From: an uncultured Coriobacteriaceae bacterium
GTDB lineage: Bacteria > Actinomycetota > Coriobacteriia > Coriobacteriales > Coriobacteriaceae
Direction: 5' to 3'
Assembly: GCA_949287085.1 (NCBI GenBank)
Contig: CASEER010000010.1
Location: 1-42,892, forward strand
DNA length: 42,892 bases
In this document: positions 10,701 through 18,663 of the stretch, one piece after another
Position numbering within the stretch: the stretch's first letter is position 1
How the letters are laid out: each line of letters starts with the position of its first letter
Program-made: the position numbers and the translations under genes
The notes under the pieces: generated by a model
Seen by the model: the letters and a program-made list of their open reading frames with translations, nothing else
Databases searched by the model: none
Told to the model about the DNA's origin: nothing

Positions 10701-13700
10701 GCCGGGAGCTCGAGGGACCCCAGGCCGGAGCAGCCGTAGAACATGTAGGTCATGTCAATGACCCTCGAGGTGTCGAACGATGCCGGGAACTCGAGGGACC
10801 CCAGGCCGGAGCAGCCGTAGAACATGGAGCCCATGTCCGTGACCTTCGAGGTGTCGAGGCCCGAGAGGTCGAGGGACCCCAGGCCGGAGCAGCCGTAGAA
10901 CATGGAGCCCATGCTCGTGACCGACGAGGTGTCGAGGCCCGAGAGGTCGAGGGACCCCAGGCCGGAGCAGCCGTAGAACATGTAGCGCATGTCCGTGACC
11001 TTTGAGGTGTTGAACGACGCCGGGAGCTTGAGGGACCCCAGGCCGGAGCAGCCGTAGAACATGGAGTACATGCTCGTGACCGACGAGGTGTCGAGGACCG
11101 AGAGGTCGAGCGACCCCAGGCCGGAGCAGCCCCTAAACATGGAGCGCATGTCCGTGACCGACGAGGTGTCGAGACCTCCCCAATCAACCTCGATCAGGTT
11201 AGTACAGTTGGAGAAGCAGTATGCGAGAATATTACTTGCTGTCGCCCCATCAGCAAATACGACTTTCTTTATTTGCCCCCTATACTGGTCCCATGGTACT
11301 GCACTTAAACCGGCGGTATTAGTCCACCCAATACCAGTTCCTCGAATGGTCAGTTGGCCGGTATCATCGAGCGTCCAGTCCCAGGTTCCCTCGGTGTCGC
11401 TGGCGATGATCTCCGCGGCGTTAGCGGTCTCAACCCCAAAGAGCCAGCACAGGGCTCTGCCGACCGCATCAACCGCGTTGTCAATCAAACTCTTTGGCTG
11501 GGAGGATTCTTTGGGGTCCGAGGTTCCTTCGTTCAAGGTCGAGTCCGCGGTGGCGGCCACGTCGTTGTCGGTAGCCTCGGATGCGGCCGTCCCTGCATCC
11601 TGGGCGTCGATCTCCTCAAACGTCACATCATCTTCCGTGATGTCCTCGAGCGGCTGGCCTTCCTCGTTAGTGAGCTCAACACGGAAGGTGAAGAGCTGGT
11701 TGGGGTCCGCGCCCGTGGTATCGCCCGTAACGGTCTTCTTAATGTCAAGGTTGCCGTCAACGTAGCGGTTCTCAAAGCTGATGGAATCCGAGGTCACATC
11801 AACCTTGCCGTCGCCGCCACACGCGGTGCAGTCACCCTCAGCCTTGACAGCACCATCGCCGCCACATGTCAGGCACGGTGCCTTGAAGCCCTCGAACTCC
11901 GTAGCAACCGAGAGCGTGCCGTTGCCGTTATCCGAGACCGTGGCGCGCACATAACCCCAGTGCTCGTCATACGTCACGGTCTGGTCACCGCCGGCAATCT
12001 CATGTATTGCGTAAATGTGCGAGGAACCTACATCGGTCTGATCGTAGGTGATGGGCTCGAAGGTCACAACGCCCTCTGCACTGTTTGTGGCCTCAGAGAT
12101 CTTCTGGAACCTCGCTGTTCCGTCGGTCCCTTGGCTAACTTCCCCCAGCTCGAACGTAAAGGCTCCATCCGCTAGGTCCCCACCCTTCAAGGCCTTATAG
12201 GCGTTCAGCGTGAGGGAACCCTTAGCAGTATAGGAGTTCTTGAACAGCGCCTCGTCTGCTCCATTCGTTAGAACGTTCCCGTCCTCATCTGTATACGTGA
12301 CCTTAATGGACATGGTGCCGTCGCCGTTATCAGTAGGCGCGACCTCGACCTTGTACACATCCTTGGCATACTCGTATCCCGACGCACCCGCCACGTGCTC
12401 GCGAATGGTATACACATAGGTCTTGCCGTCATCCTTCTGCGTGTAGAAAAGGTCACCAAAGGTCACCGGGGCCTGTTCGGTCACGTTGCCACTGGCGTCC
12501 TTGTCTGTGTGGTCAGCTTCTCCATTTGATGCCGTACGTAGGACTCTCCCGTCCTCGTCGAGCAGCTCGAAGGTGAACTGGCGACGGCCCAGCTTACGTC
12601 CTGTAAGCTGCTTGCGCGCACCTAGAGAAACACTTCCGGATGCGTTGTAGGTATTGGTAAACGCCGCCGTCTGCTCCTTGTTGGGCTCAATGGTCCCCGT
12701 GGACCCGTCCGAAGACTGCGTGAAGCCCGGCGCATCTGCCTCGGTGACCTCGTAGTGCACGCCCTCGGGGATCTTGGAGATCACGGCATGCTGGCCCGCT
12801 TGGAGCTGGATGGTGCCGTTGGTCGTAACCGTGTCGCTGCTCACCGGCTCGCTGCCGTCAGCGTTGTAGACGTTGTAGGTAAACTCATCGAAAATCGGCT
12901 CCTCTGTCTTGCCATCCTCGCCCGTGCGCGTGAACTGCAGGGTAAAGATGAAGCTCTTTCCATCGGAAGCGGCCGTTGTATCTTTGGTCTCCTTGCTGAT
13001 GACAAGGTCGCCGTAGGGGTGGTAGGTGTTGGTGATGTCGGTTCCATCGACGGAGGGGATGTAGGACGGTGCCGTGGTTGCGTCTTCCTGCACGGTGTAC
13101 TCGATCTTCTGCCCCTGGTCGCGGTACTTGTCCAGGTTATCAAACGAGTATGACCACGCGCCCGTGGCATCGGCGCGCACGGTCTGGGTGTCGGCAAGTT
13201 TGCCGTCTGCAAACAGCTGCACGGTGATCGTATCGGGCCGCACGCCCTCAGTGTCGCCCACCCAGGTCTTGGTGCCGGAAACGCTCACCTTCTCTGGCTC
13301 GTGCCGATTGGTGACGGTAAAGGATGCGTCCCCGTCAAAGCGGATGTCCGGCACGTAGCCCTCGACATCTTTCTCGACGAGCGAGTAGATGATCTTGGAG
13401 CCGTCGTCCTCATAGAGCGGCAGGTTGCCAAAAGAACCCTTCCAGTCGTTCTCGTCGCTCAGCGTGAGGCTCGTAGAGACACCCTCCCAATCGTAGTTGG
13501 GAAACGCCTCTTTGACGGGCTTGCCGTTGGCATACAGATCCACGGTCACACTACCCGGCCGTGCACCGTCCTGGTTGTCGGCATCGTCCCAAGCCTTTGA
13601 GACCGAGAGCTTGTAGGCCACGAGACCAACCTTGGTATAGTCCTGGTGGATGAACTTGTCCTCGCCGCCCGCGCTCGTGGAGGCGTTGACGGTGTGCGAC

Positions 13701-16700
13701 TGCATGTGGACGTTGTTGTAGGCGTGCGTGTCGCTGGCAATGAGCCTCTCAGCATCCTTGCCGCTCGGCGCGCGCATGTTCACGTAGACGGCGACGGTCT
13801 CCTCAGGCTGAAGGACGAAGTCGCTTCCGTCTTTCGCCTTAGAAGCATCGATGGCGATGGCCTTTACCGTCGCAAGGTCCGTCTTGTCTGTGAGGAGCTG
13901 CCAAACGTCGCTGTTGAGCGAGCCATCCTCCTTAAAGAGCAGATTTTCCTTCATAGGCTCATTGCCGCCGTCGGGGTTCTCGGGCGTGAACTGGTCCAGC
14001 ATCAGCTTGTCCTGCGTGCTGTAGTAGACCTTTGGCGCACAGCCCATAACCTCGAGCGCGCTCAGGTCGAGCCCGTCAAATGTGCCGTGCCAGACGTTGC
14101 CCGTATCTGCATCTTCAACGTCGTCGGGGTCAAAGTTGCTCTCTTCGGGCAAGAAGTTCTCGAGCGTGTCATAGAGCACGATCTGGGAGGTCTGGGTGTC
14201 CGTGCCGCTTCCCATGCTCAGGCGGTAGCTGTATCGGCCGCCTACGTAGACGTCGCGAGCCTGGCTCTCATCCGCGAGCCACTTGTTCGCGGAGTCGTCC
14301 CAGCGGCCCTCGATGCCGTTCGACCACCGGCCGTCGTTATTCACCATGACGCGCTTGGTCAGGTCGGTTGTTGCCTCCTCGAGTATGTCGATCCGCGTCG
14401 TTGCACCCGCGTAGACGGTGTTAGGGTAGGCGCGGACAGGATCGAGGTCATTCATTGCATCGCGCTCTTCGTCGGATGCAAAGGCATGATCGGTGTTCAC
14501 GTGGTTCTTGCCATACGAGTCGTCAGCTTCGCCGCGGTAGTCGTCGACGGTGCCCAGCTCCTTGTTGTCGGACATATAGGCAACGACGTTGTGGGGTTCC
14601 GCGCCGTAGCTCTCAAGGGACTCGTAGCTGTACGTGGCATCAAAGGCGATGGTGATGACGTCCTTGTAGTAGCTGACGTCCCCCGTTTCGCGCCTGGACG
14701 TCACCGGCGTAAGATCGGCCGAGACCACGAGGAGCGTCCGGCCGGAGCCCTTGTAGTCCTCAATGGTATACATCTGGCGGACGGCGTCGCCGTCGCGGAG
14801 CTTTACGGTGTCAAGCTGCGGAACCATACCCTTGGGGAGCAGGTCGTACCAGGTGCCGCCGCGCTCGGCCGTGACCTCGCCGTCGGCGAGCGCCTGCTCG
14901 TAGGTCTCCCGGTCCGTGATGAAGGACTCGACGCTCACCTCTGACTCGTAGTGCACCGTGACCTGGCGGGCATCGGGGTCCTCGTCCGTCTGCTTACCGG
15001 TTTTCTTGATGTTCACGCGCGTGTCCGCCGTGTAGCCCATGAGGCGGTCCATACCGGTCTTCTCAAAGGTGGCAATGGTGGTGGGATCGTCCTTGTTGGC
15101 GTTGGCATACGAGGTGGCGACCATCGTAGCCGTGTTGTCCACCTCGATCACGGGGTTGAGCGAATTCTGGAAGGCCTCGTCGGTCGCGGGGCCCAGGGCG
15201 CCGTCGTGCAGGAGCGTGGTGTTCACGCGCACAAAGTAGCACACGGCGGCGTTGGTCGCGGTGACCTGCGTGCGCACGGCCGTCGTATCCTCGGGCAGCG
15301 CCACGACGCTCTTGGTCTGCGTGGAGCCGTTTGCAAGCGTGACCACGAGCGAGCCGCTCGGCCAGCTTGCCGTGGCCCAGGTCTCCCACTCATCCGAGCC
15401 GTTCCGTTTGATCTGCAGCTCGATGGGAGGGATGTTGGCAGAATCGTCGTCCTTCTCGTAGTCCACGGTACCGTCGCTCGGCGACTCAAAGCTCACCGAG
15501 CCATCCTCGTTGAGGTTGATGGCAACGGCCTTTTTGATGACCGGCGTGGCGGCAAAGTCCACGCTCGTATACTGGTAATCCTTGCCCAGCTCAAGCTGCT
15601 TGCCGTCCATCGAGAGGCCGGTGTCCTCGGTGGTCATGGTCACCGGCTTTTGCCCGTAGTTTCCCAGAAGCCCCAGCGGATTGCCGCCCTCGGGCGTCTT
15701 CACGCTGTTCTCCACATAGGTCCACGGCAAGAGGTACCCGATGGTGTTGAGCGTGTACGAAACGAGCTGGTCGTCGTCTTTCCGGATGCCGTTGAGCGCC
15801 GAAGGATAGTTGCCAAAGTAGCCCGTGTAGGGTGCCTCGCCCGAAGCGGGTGTGTCGCTGTAGATGCTACCGACCGTGGGGCGAATGGTCTGCATGCCGT
15901 CCGCGTCGCCGGCATAGGGCTTATTGCTGTTGCCATACTTGTAGAGCATGAAGTGACCCTCGGGCTCGAGCACCTCGGGCTTGCGGTAGGTCCAGCTCAC
16001 GGAGGCCGTGTCGGTGGCGGTGGTCTTCACCTGCTCGTCGGTCTTTCCGGTCACACGGTCCGTGATGGCAGGGTCGGTCTCGGTGAGGGTATAGGTGACC
16101 TCGTTGGTGAAGGTGTAGGTCTTGCCCTCCTCGAACTGGTCTGTGATGGGATAGGCGGTCTTGACAGTGGTGTACTTGGTCGTGCTGACGTCGAAGCCGT
16201 CCTTATAGATGACGATGTGTTGCTCGTGGGTCTCCGCGTCGCCGGACGAATCGAGGATAAAGCCGTCGTAGTTGTCCTTCTTGGTGTCGGTGAGCTCAAG
16301 CGTGTGATTCTGGTTGGTGTTGGGGTTAATGTAGCCGTTCATGTACCAGGTCACGAGCACGTAGCGGTCCACGCCCTCGACGCGCTGGTTTTCGGGAATC
16401 TGGTCTGCGGTCACGATCTCCGGATCGGAATAGGCGCGCTTGGTTGCGCTCGTGAGCTTGGCAAAGGTATCGATCTGGGCGGTGATCTGGTTGCTAGTAG
16501 CGCCGATCACGTTGCCCGTCTCGGTCACAACCTCGATCTTTGCCTGGAAGGGGTCGCTTTCGGCCATGTCCACGACCCTGCGGGGCGTGATGCCCTCGAT
16601 GGCAAACTCTATGTAGCCCTGGGATGCCGCGCTCATGCGACGGGTGTTGGTGATAACGAACGTGTCCCCCACGCGCTGGTAGTTCCAGGCACCGTTGGTA

Positions 16701-17716
16701 GAGGGGTTCTCCGGCACGGCAAGGCGCATGGAGCCCACGGGGTTGCCGTCGCGGTCCTTGAAAATGTTCACCGGGATGGTGATGGTCACCTCGCCGGGAC
16801 CATAGTCGTAGGAGCCGGAGAGCGCATAGCTCACGCGCATGCGGACGGATTGATCGGTGTTGTCGAACGGATGCAGGTAGAGCAGGGCGTCGTTGCCATT
16901 ATCCGGATCGTCGTCCTTCGTGATCCAGCGCAGCTGGAGCGTGTCCACAAACGAGCCGGAGCCCGAGCCCGGGTCTCCCTCCCCGGTCGGCAGCTCGTCG
17001 CCGTCGCGGACGGCAGGCTCCATGTCGATATCCTGAAGATCAAACGCTGTCTTTGCAGCGCTCTTTGCCGTCTTGTCGCTCACCCGGACATCGCTCTTCA
17101 AAGCCTTATAGGCGGCATCCTGTGATGTGGTCGCATCGCCCTGCAGGGTCACGGCAACAAGACCGTCCGTTTTGAGCAGCTCTGCGCGCTGCTGGTCCTT
17201 CTCGTCCGTTTTAGGTATGCTCGCGGTTTTATCTTGAGCAGAGGCATCCGCGGAAGCCTTGTCGCTCGACGCACCCTTCTGCGCATCGGACGCATCAGCG
17301 GCATCTTGCTTCTTGCTATCGTCCTGTGCCTTGCTCTCTTTGGATGACGTCTTGGCGTTCGCGTCATCTGAGCTCGACGTCTTTGCTGTCTTGGTGTCCT
17401 CGGCTGCCCTAGTATCTTCGGCTGCCTTGCTTTCGCTTGTTTTGGCAGACTCTTCTTTCTGCTGATCGGCAGCTGCAGCAGCTTCTTGCGACTCATCCGG
17501 CTGAGACGCATCCGCTTCTTGCGCCGCATTGTCCCCGCCACCGGTGAGCCCATCCATGAGCTGCTGCTCGGCCACTTCCTCCGCGTACACCTGCGCAACC
17601 TGCAAAGGGCCGCATTGCAGCACCAAGAGCGCCGCCAACATAATAGAGAGCAGAGGACGAATAGCACCCCGCTTGCGATCGCTGTTACGCCCGTTCTTCA
17701 TGCCGAATCTCCTCAT
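7712..17716 (-). CDS. Giant LARTG-anchored adhesin with Cna-B, Spy0128-type, BspA-type and InlB-type modules
   Basis: This 3334-residue surface protein starts with a signal peptide (hydrophobic core LLSIMLAALLVL, likely cleaved after QVYA), then a Ser/Ala/Asp/Lys-rich linker to about 190 and a large N-terminal adhesive region. Two Cna-B domains follow from about 1370. After them, Cna-B-like units (ending in patterns such as TGTIEPNKEQTAAF) alternate with five Spy0128/FctA-type isopeptide domains. One Spy0128-type unit carries a knuckle with C1948, C1951, C1963 and C1966. One Cna-B-like unit is interrupted by ten BspA-type repeats (about 2182-2440) and an InlB-like repeat (about 2504-2588). 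The C-terminus has LARTG at 3299-3303, a membrane span and a basic tail. The start may be the ATG at 17716, overlapping the sortase stop as ATGA, or the ATG at 17701 with a better GAGGAG. As last gene of the pilus operon it may be the pilus tip adhesin. Confidence 0.92.
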   Translation of the reverse strand: MRRFGMKNGRNSDRKRGAIRPLLSIMLAALLVLQCGPLQVAQVYAEEVAEQQLMDGLTGGGDNAAQEADASQPDESQEAAAAADQQKEESAKTSESKAAEDTRAAEDTKTAKTSSSDDANAKTSSKESKAQDDSKKQDAADASDAQKGASSDKASADASAQDKTASIPKTDEKDQQRAELLKTDGLVAVTLQGDATTSQDAAYKALKSDVRVSDKTAKSAAKTAFDLQDIDMEPAVRDGDELPTGEGDPGSGSGSFVDTLQLRWITKDDDPDNGNDALLYLHPFDNTDQSVRMRVSYALSGSYDYGPGEVTITIPVNIFKDRDGNPVGSMRLAVPENPSTNGAWNYQRVGDTFVITNTRRMSAASQGYIEFAIEGITPRRVVDMAESDPFQAKIEVVTETGNVIGATSNQITAQIDTFAKLTSATKRAYSDPEIVTADQIPENQRVEGVDRYVLVTWYMNGYINPNTNQNHTLELTDTKKDNYDGFILDSSGDAETHEQHIVIYKDGFDVSTTKYTTVKTAYPITDQFEEGKTYTFTNEVTYTLTETDPAITDRVTGKTDEQVKTTATDTASVSWTYRKPEVLEPEGHFMLYKYGNSNKPYAGDADGMQTIRPTVGSIYSDTPASGEAPYTGYFGNYPSALNGIRKDDDQLVSYTLNTIGYLLPWTYVENSVKTPEGGNPLGLLGNYGQKPVTMTTEDTGLSMDGKQLELGKDYQYTSVDFAATPVIKKAVAINLNEDGSVSFESPSDGTVDYEKDDDSANIPPIELQIKRNGSDEWETWATASWPSGSLVVTLANGSTQTKSVVALPEDTTAVRTQVTATNAAVCYFVRVNTTLLHDGALGPATDEAFQNSLNPVIEVDNTATMVATSYANANKDDPTTIATFEKTGMDRLMGYTADTRVNIKKTGKQTDEDPDARQVTVHYESEVSVESFITDRETYEQALADGEVTAERGGTWYDLLPKGMVPQLDTVKLRDGDAVRQMYTIEDYKGSGRTLLVVSADLTPVTSRRETGDVSYYKDVITIAFDATYSYESLESYGAEPHNVVAYMSDNKELGTVDDYRGEADDSYGKNHVNTDHAFASDEERDAMNDLDPVRAYPNTVYAGATTRIDILEEATTDLTKRVMVNNDGRWSNGIEGRWDDSANKWLADESQARDVYVGGRYSYRLSMGSGTDTQTSQIVLYDTLENFLPEESNFDPDDVEDADTGNVWHGTFDGLDLSALEVMGCAPKVYYSTQDKLMLDQFTPENPDGGNEPMKENLLFKEDGSLNSDVWQLLTDKTDLATVKAIAIDASKAKDGSDFVLQPEETVAVYVNMRAPSGKDAERLIASDTHAYNNVHMQSHTVNASTSAGGEDKFIHQDYTKVGLVAYKLSVSKAWDDADNQDGARPGSVTVDLYANGKPVKEAFPNYDWEGVSTSLTLSDENDWKGSFGNLPLYEDDGSKIIYSLVEKDVEGYVPDIRFDGDASFTVTNRHEPEKVSVSGTKTWVGDTEGVRPDTITVQLFADGKLADTQTVRADATGAWSYSFDNLDKYRDQGQKIEYTVQEDATTAPSYIPSVDGTDITNTYHPYGDLVISKETKDTTAASDGKSFIFTLQFTRTGEDGKTEEPIFDEFTYNVYNADGSEPVSSDTVTTNGTIQLQAGQHAVISKIPEGVHYEVTEADAPGFTQSSDGSTGTIEPNKEQTAAFTNTYNASGSVSLGARKQLTGRKLGRRQFTFELLDEDGRVLRTASNGEADHTDKDASGNVTEQAPVTFGDLFYTQKDDGKTYVYTIREHVAGASGYEYAKDVYKVEVAPTDNGDGTMSIKVTYTDEDGNVLTNGADEALFKNSYTAKGSLTLNAYKALKGGDLADGAFTFELGEVSQGTDGTARFQKISEATNSAEGVVTFEPITYDQTDVGSSHIYAIHEIAGGDQTVTYDEHWGYVRATVSDNGNGTLSVATEFEGFKAPCLTCGGDGAVKAEGDCTACGGDGKVDVTSDSISFENRYVDGNLDIKKTVTGDTTGADPNQLFTFRVELTNEEGQPLEDITEDDVTFEEIDAQDAGTAASEATDNDVAATADSTLNEGTSDPKESSQPKSLIDNAVDAVGRALCWLFGVETANAAEIIASDTEGTWDWTLDDTGQLTIRGTGIGWTNTAGLSAVPWDQYRGQIKKVVFADGATASNILAYCFSNCTNLIEVDWGGLDTSSVTDMRSMFRGCSGLGSLDLSVLDTSSVTSMYSMFYGCSGLGSLKLPASFNTSKVTDMRYMFYGCSGLGSLDLSGLDTSSVTSMGSMFYGCSGLGSLDLSGLDTSKVTDMGSMFYGCSGLGSLEFPASFDTSRVIDMTYMFYGCSGLGSLELPASFNTSKVTDMRYMFSGCSGLGSLELPESFDTSSVTSMSSMFYGCSGLGSLELPASFDTSKVTDMGYMFYGCSGLGSLDLSGLDTSKVTSMSAMFWGCSLLSEITLGEKFAWVGTNGYLPAPKYDGVGWIQVGEDGFPVAGAVELSSTELGKQYPSCGVVTYVWNTFINIHFDDNDASGSMADQKINGHADSKLNSVGTSFSRTGCIFTGWNTKPDGSGTALADGATIGADELSDYFAKNEITLYAQWKSVVDVTATEGVLEITMPAGYVAHLKGLPSGTSYRVYEETPAGWTLVESSGTTGTILPDQTQTAAFVNEHTPGKAQAQIVASKMLDGTWADAESGFAFELVENESVLQTVEVADGGAVTFDPITYTNEGEHTYTIREKAGTNPVIDYDETPFEVTVDVTRDDAGNLAAKVTYPDDGSIPVFRNTTIPGSLSITKVATGAFEGGPSDEQTFSFRVSVAGAPYAGNYVVDGETMSTDDGTISLTGGQTATISGLMPGSSYAVEEIDLPAGWTLSDSSNLTGTITSGATASVSVTNAYAATGEAQLMAYKKLDGDTLTDGQFTFELLDSDGASLGTAANGPVDDHETMPGSDGTEVDNPHYGRAPVYFPVQTYTKPGTYQYTIREVVPSDAVNADGVAWKDASADQKAAGGFTRDGVVYDGTTRKATATVTDKGDGTLETKVSYSDPADVDTTGNTFTNQMKPASLTVEKKVTNDDLSNLSDAAQNAIFAFTIALRDAKGTPLKNVTGAVYDADGKQLEGAAGTITVSDGGTFTLKAGQHVTFSDLPYGAVYEVTEQLGSGWTQDSEQTTGTSGTLGDDPATATFVNTYAASGEAVLKAVKTLDGKPPEEGRFSFALRDATEGSATKGTVLQTANNAADGMVTFNPITYTTADAGKTFTYEIVEIDSGEDGIRYDETVVTAQVAVEDNGDGTLATSVTYNGKGDPYTFQNWLTVMLARTGGPGVGLMGVAVVLIGCVLVVRKRHKVRGGKR
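10394..11173 (-). repeat. Ten tandem BspA/DUF285-type repeats inside the adhesin gene
   Basis: Ten in-frame units of 25-27 codons each read like LDTSSVTDMxxMFYGCSGLG followed by SLDLSG or SLELPAS. At DNA level the GCSGLGSL part is almost identical between units. BspA-type (DUF285) repeats form leucine-rich-repeat-like ligand-binding surfaces. The near-identity makes copy-number change by recombination likely. Confidence 0.9.
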
Positions 17717-18651
17717 CGTATGCTCCCCATCGTCCCGTCGTTGCCCTGCCGTGTACGGTGTCTGTGAACGATTCGCGTTCCCACCAACACCAAGCCGGTA
17801 AGCGCAAGCAGTGCCGAAGCAATGATCGCAGGACGCGTGTTGTCGTTCAGGTACACGCTTTGCGCCGGAGACGCCGCAGCCGCCTCAAACTCCGACGGAT
17901 CGTATTCACAGCGCTCCCCCGTCACCAGAAGACGCTTGTCGTTAACGCCAATGCGACCCTTAGGATTCAGGGGATCGGGACTCGTGGTGCATGTAACCAG
18001 CGTGCACCGATCCCCTTCCTCGGGCGTCGCGTCAAAATTGTCAGGGTCCACAATCTGCCAACCGGTGACGCGGTAGGCATACACATCGCCCAATACATGA
18101 ACGGCAAATACGTCGCCCACTTCCAAAGCGCGGATGCCGTCGAATACCCTGAACTGCCTCATTCCCGAGTGACCCGTGAGGTAGCAGTTGCTTTTAGCGC
18201 CACCAACGGGAAGCGAGGTCTCAGGCTGGTGCCCAACGCCCGACGAAAGCGCCGGTTCTCCAACGCCGTGGTAGATCGTCATCTTGATGCCGCACGTAGG
18301 CACCTCGATCCAGCCAATGGCTTCGTCCCCGTCAATGGAGAGCTGATCGTCGTATGGCCAGATGTCTTCGCCCTTAAGGATCGAGTTTGCCCACGTGTCC
18401 TCGTAGCCGCCCAGGCGGGCGTTGTACGCACGCGCCTGGGCAAGAAGGTGCTGCTTGGTTTTCGGATCGATCGTTTCGGCCGTACTGGTAAACGACGAAA
18501 CATTCTGCTGAGCCACGTGCTGCCAGTACAAATTAGATACCACCGGAGCCAAGCAGAGAAGCAGGCCCACAACGATGATGATTTGGGGGATGGGCAGCTG
18601 CCCCCGACGGCGCTGCCCGTTCCCAAAATGTCTGCCATGTGGGCGCTGCAC
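17713..18651 (-). CDS. Class C-type (pilus) sortase
   Basis: This 312-residue membrane transpeptidase should polymerise the pilins encoded upstream. It has an N-terminal membrane span at about 21-39 and a second near 276-292, the two-span layout of class C sortases. Catalytic residues are in place: His161 in TGHSG, Cys221 in TLVTC and Arg240 in DKRLLVTG. The start is GTG at 18651 with only a weak ribosome site; it lies 12 nt after the major pilin stop, so translation is probably coupled. Its stop overlaps the first possible adhesin start. The three putative substrates in the operon end in LAMTG, LARTG and IPQTW rather than LPxTG, so its recognition pocket may differ from the usual class C enzyme. 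Confidence 0.93.
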   Translation of the reverse strand: MQRPHGRHFGNGQRRRGQLPIPQIIIVVGLLLCLAPVVSNLYWQHVAQQNVSSFTSTAETIDPKTKQHLLAQARAYNARLGGYEDTWANSILKGEDIWPYDDQLSIDGDEAIGWIEVPTCGIKMTIYHGVGEPALSSGVGHQPETSLPVGGAKSNCYLTGHSGMRQFRVFDGIRALEVGDVFAVHVLGDVYAYRVTGWQIVDPDNFDATPEEGDRCTLVTCTTSPDPLNPKGRIGVNDKRLLVTGERCEYDPSEFEAAAASPAQSVYLNDNTRPAIIASALLALTGLVLVGTRIVHRHRTRQGNDGTMGSIR

Positions 18652-18663
18652 GACAACCAGCTA

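Noticed and set aside
10394..11173. CRISPR-like spaced repeats
   Set aside because: The repeats are contiguous in-frame protein repeats without unique spacers.
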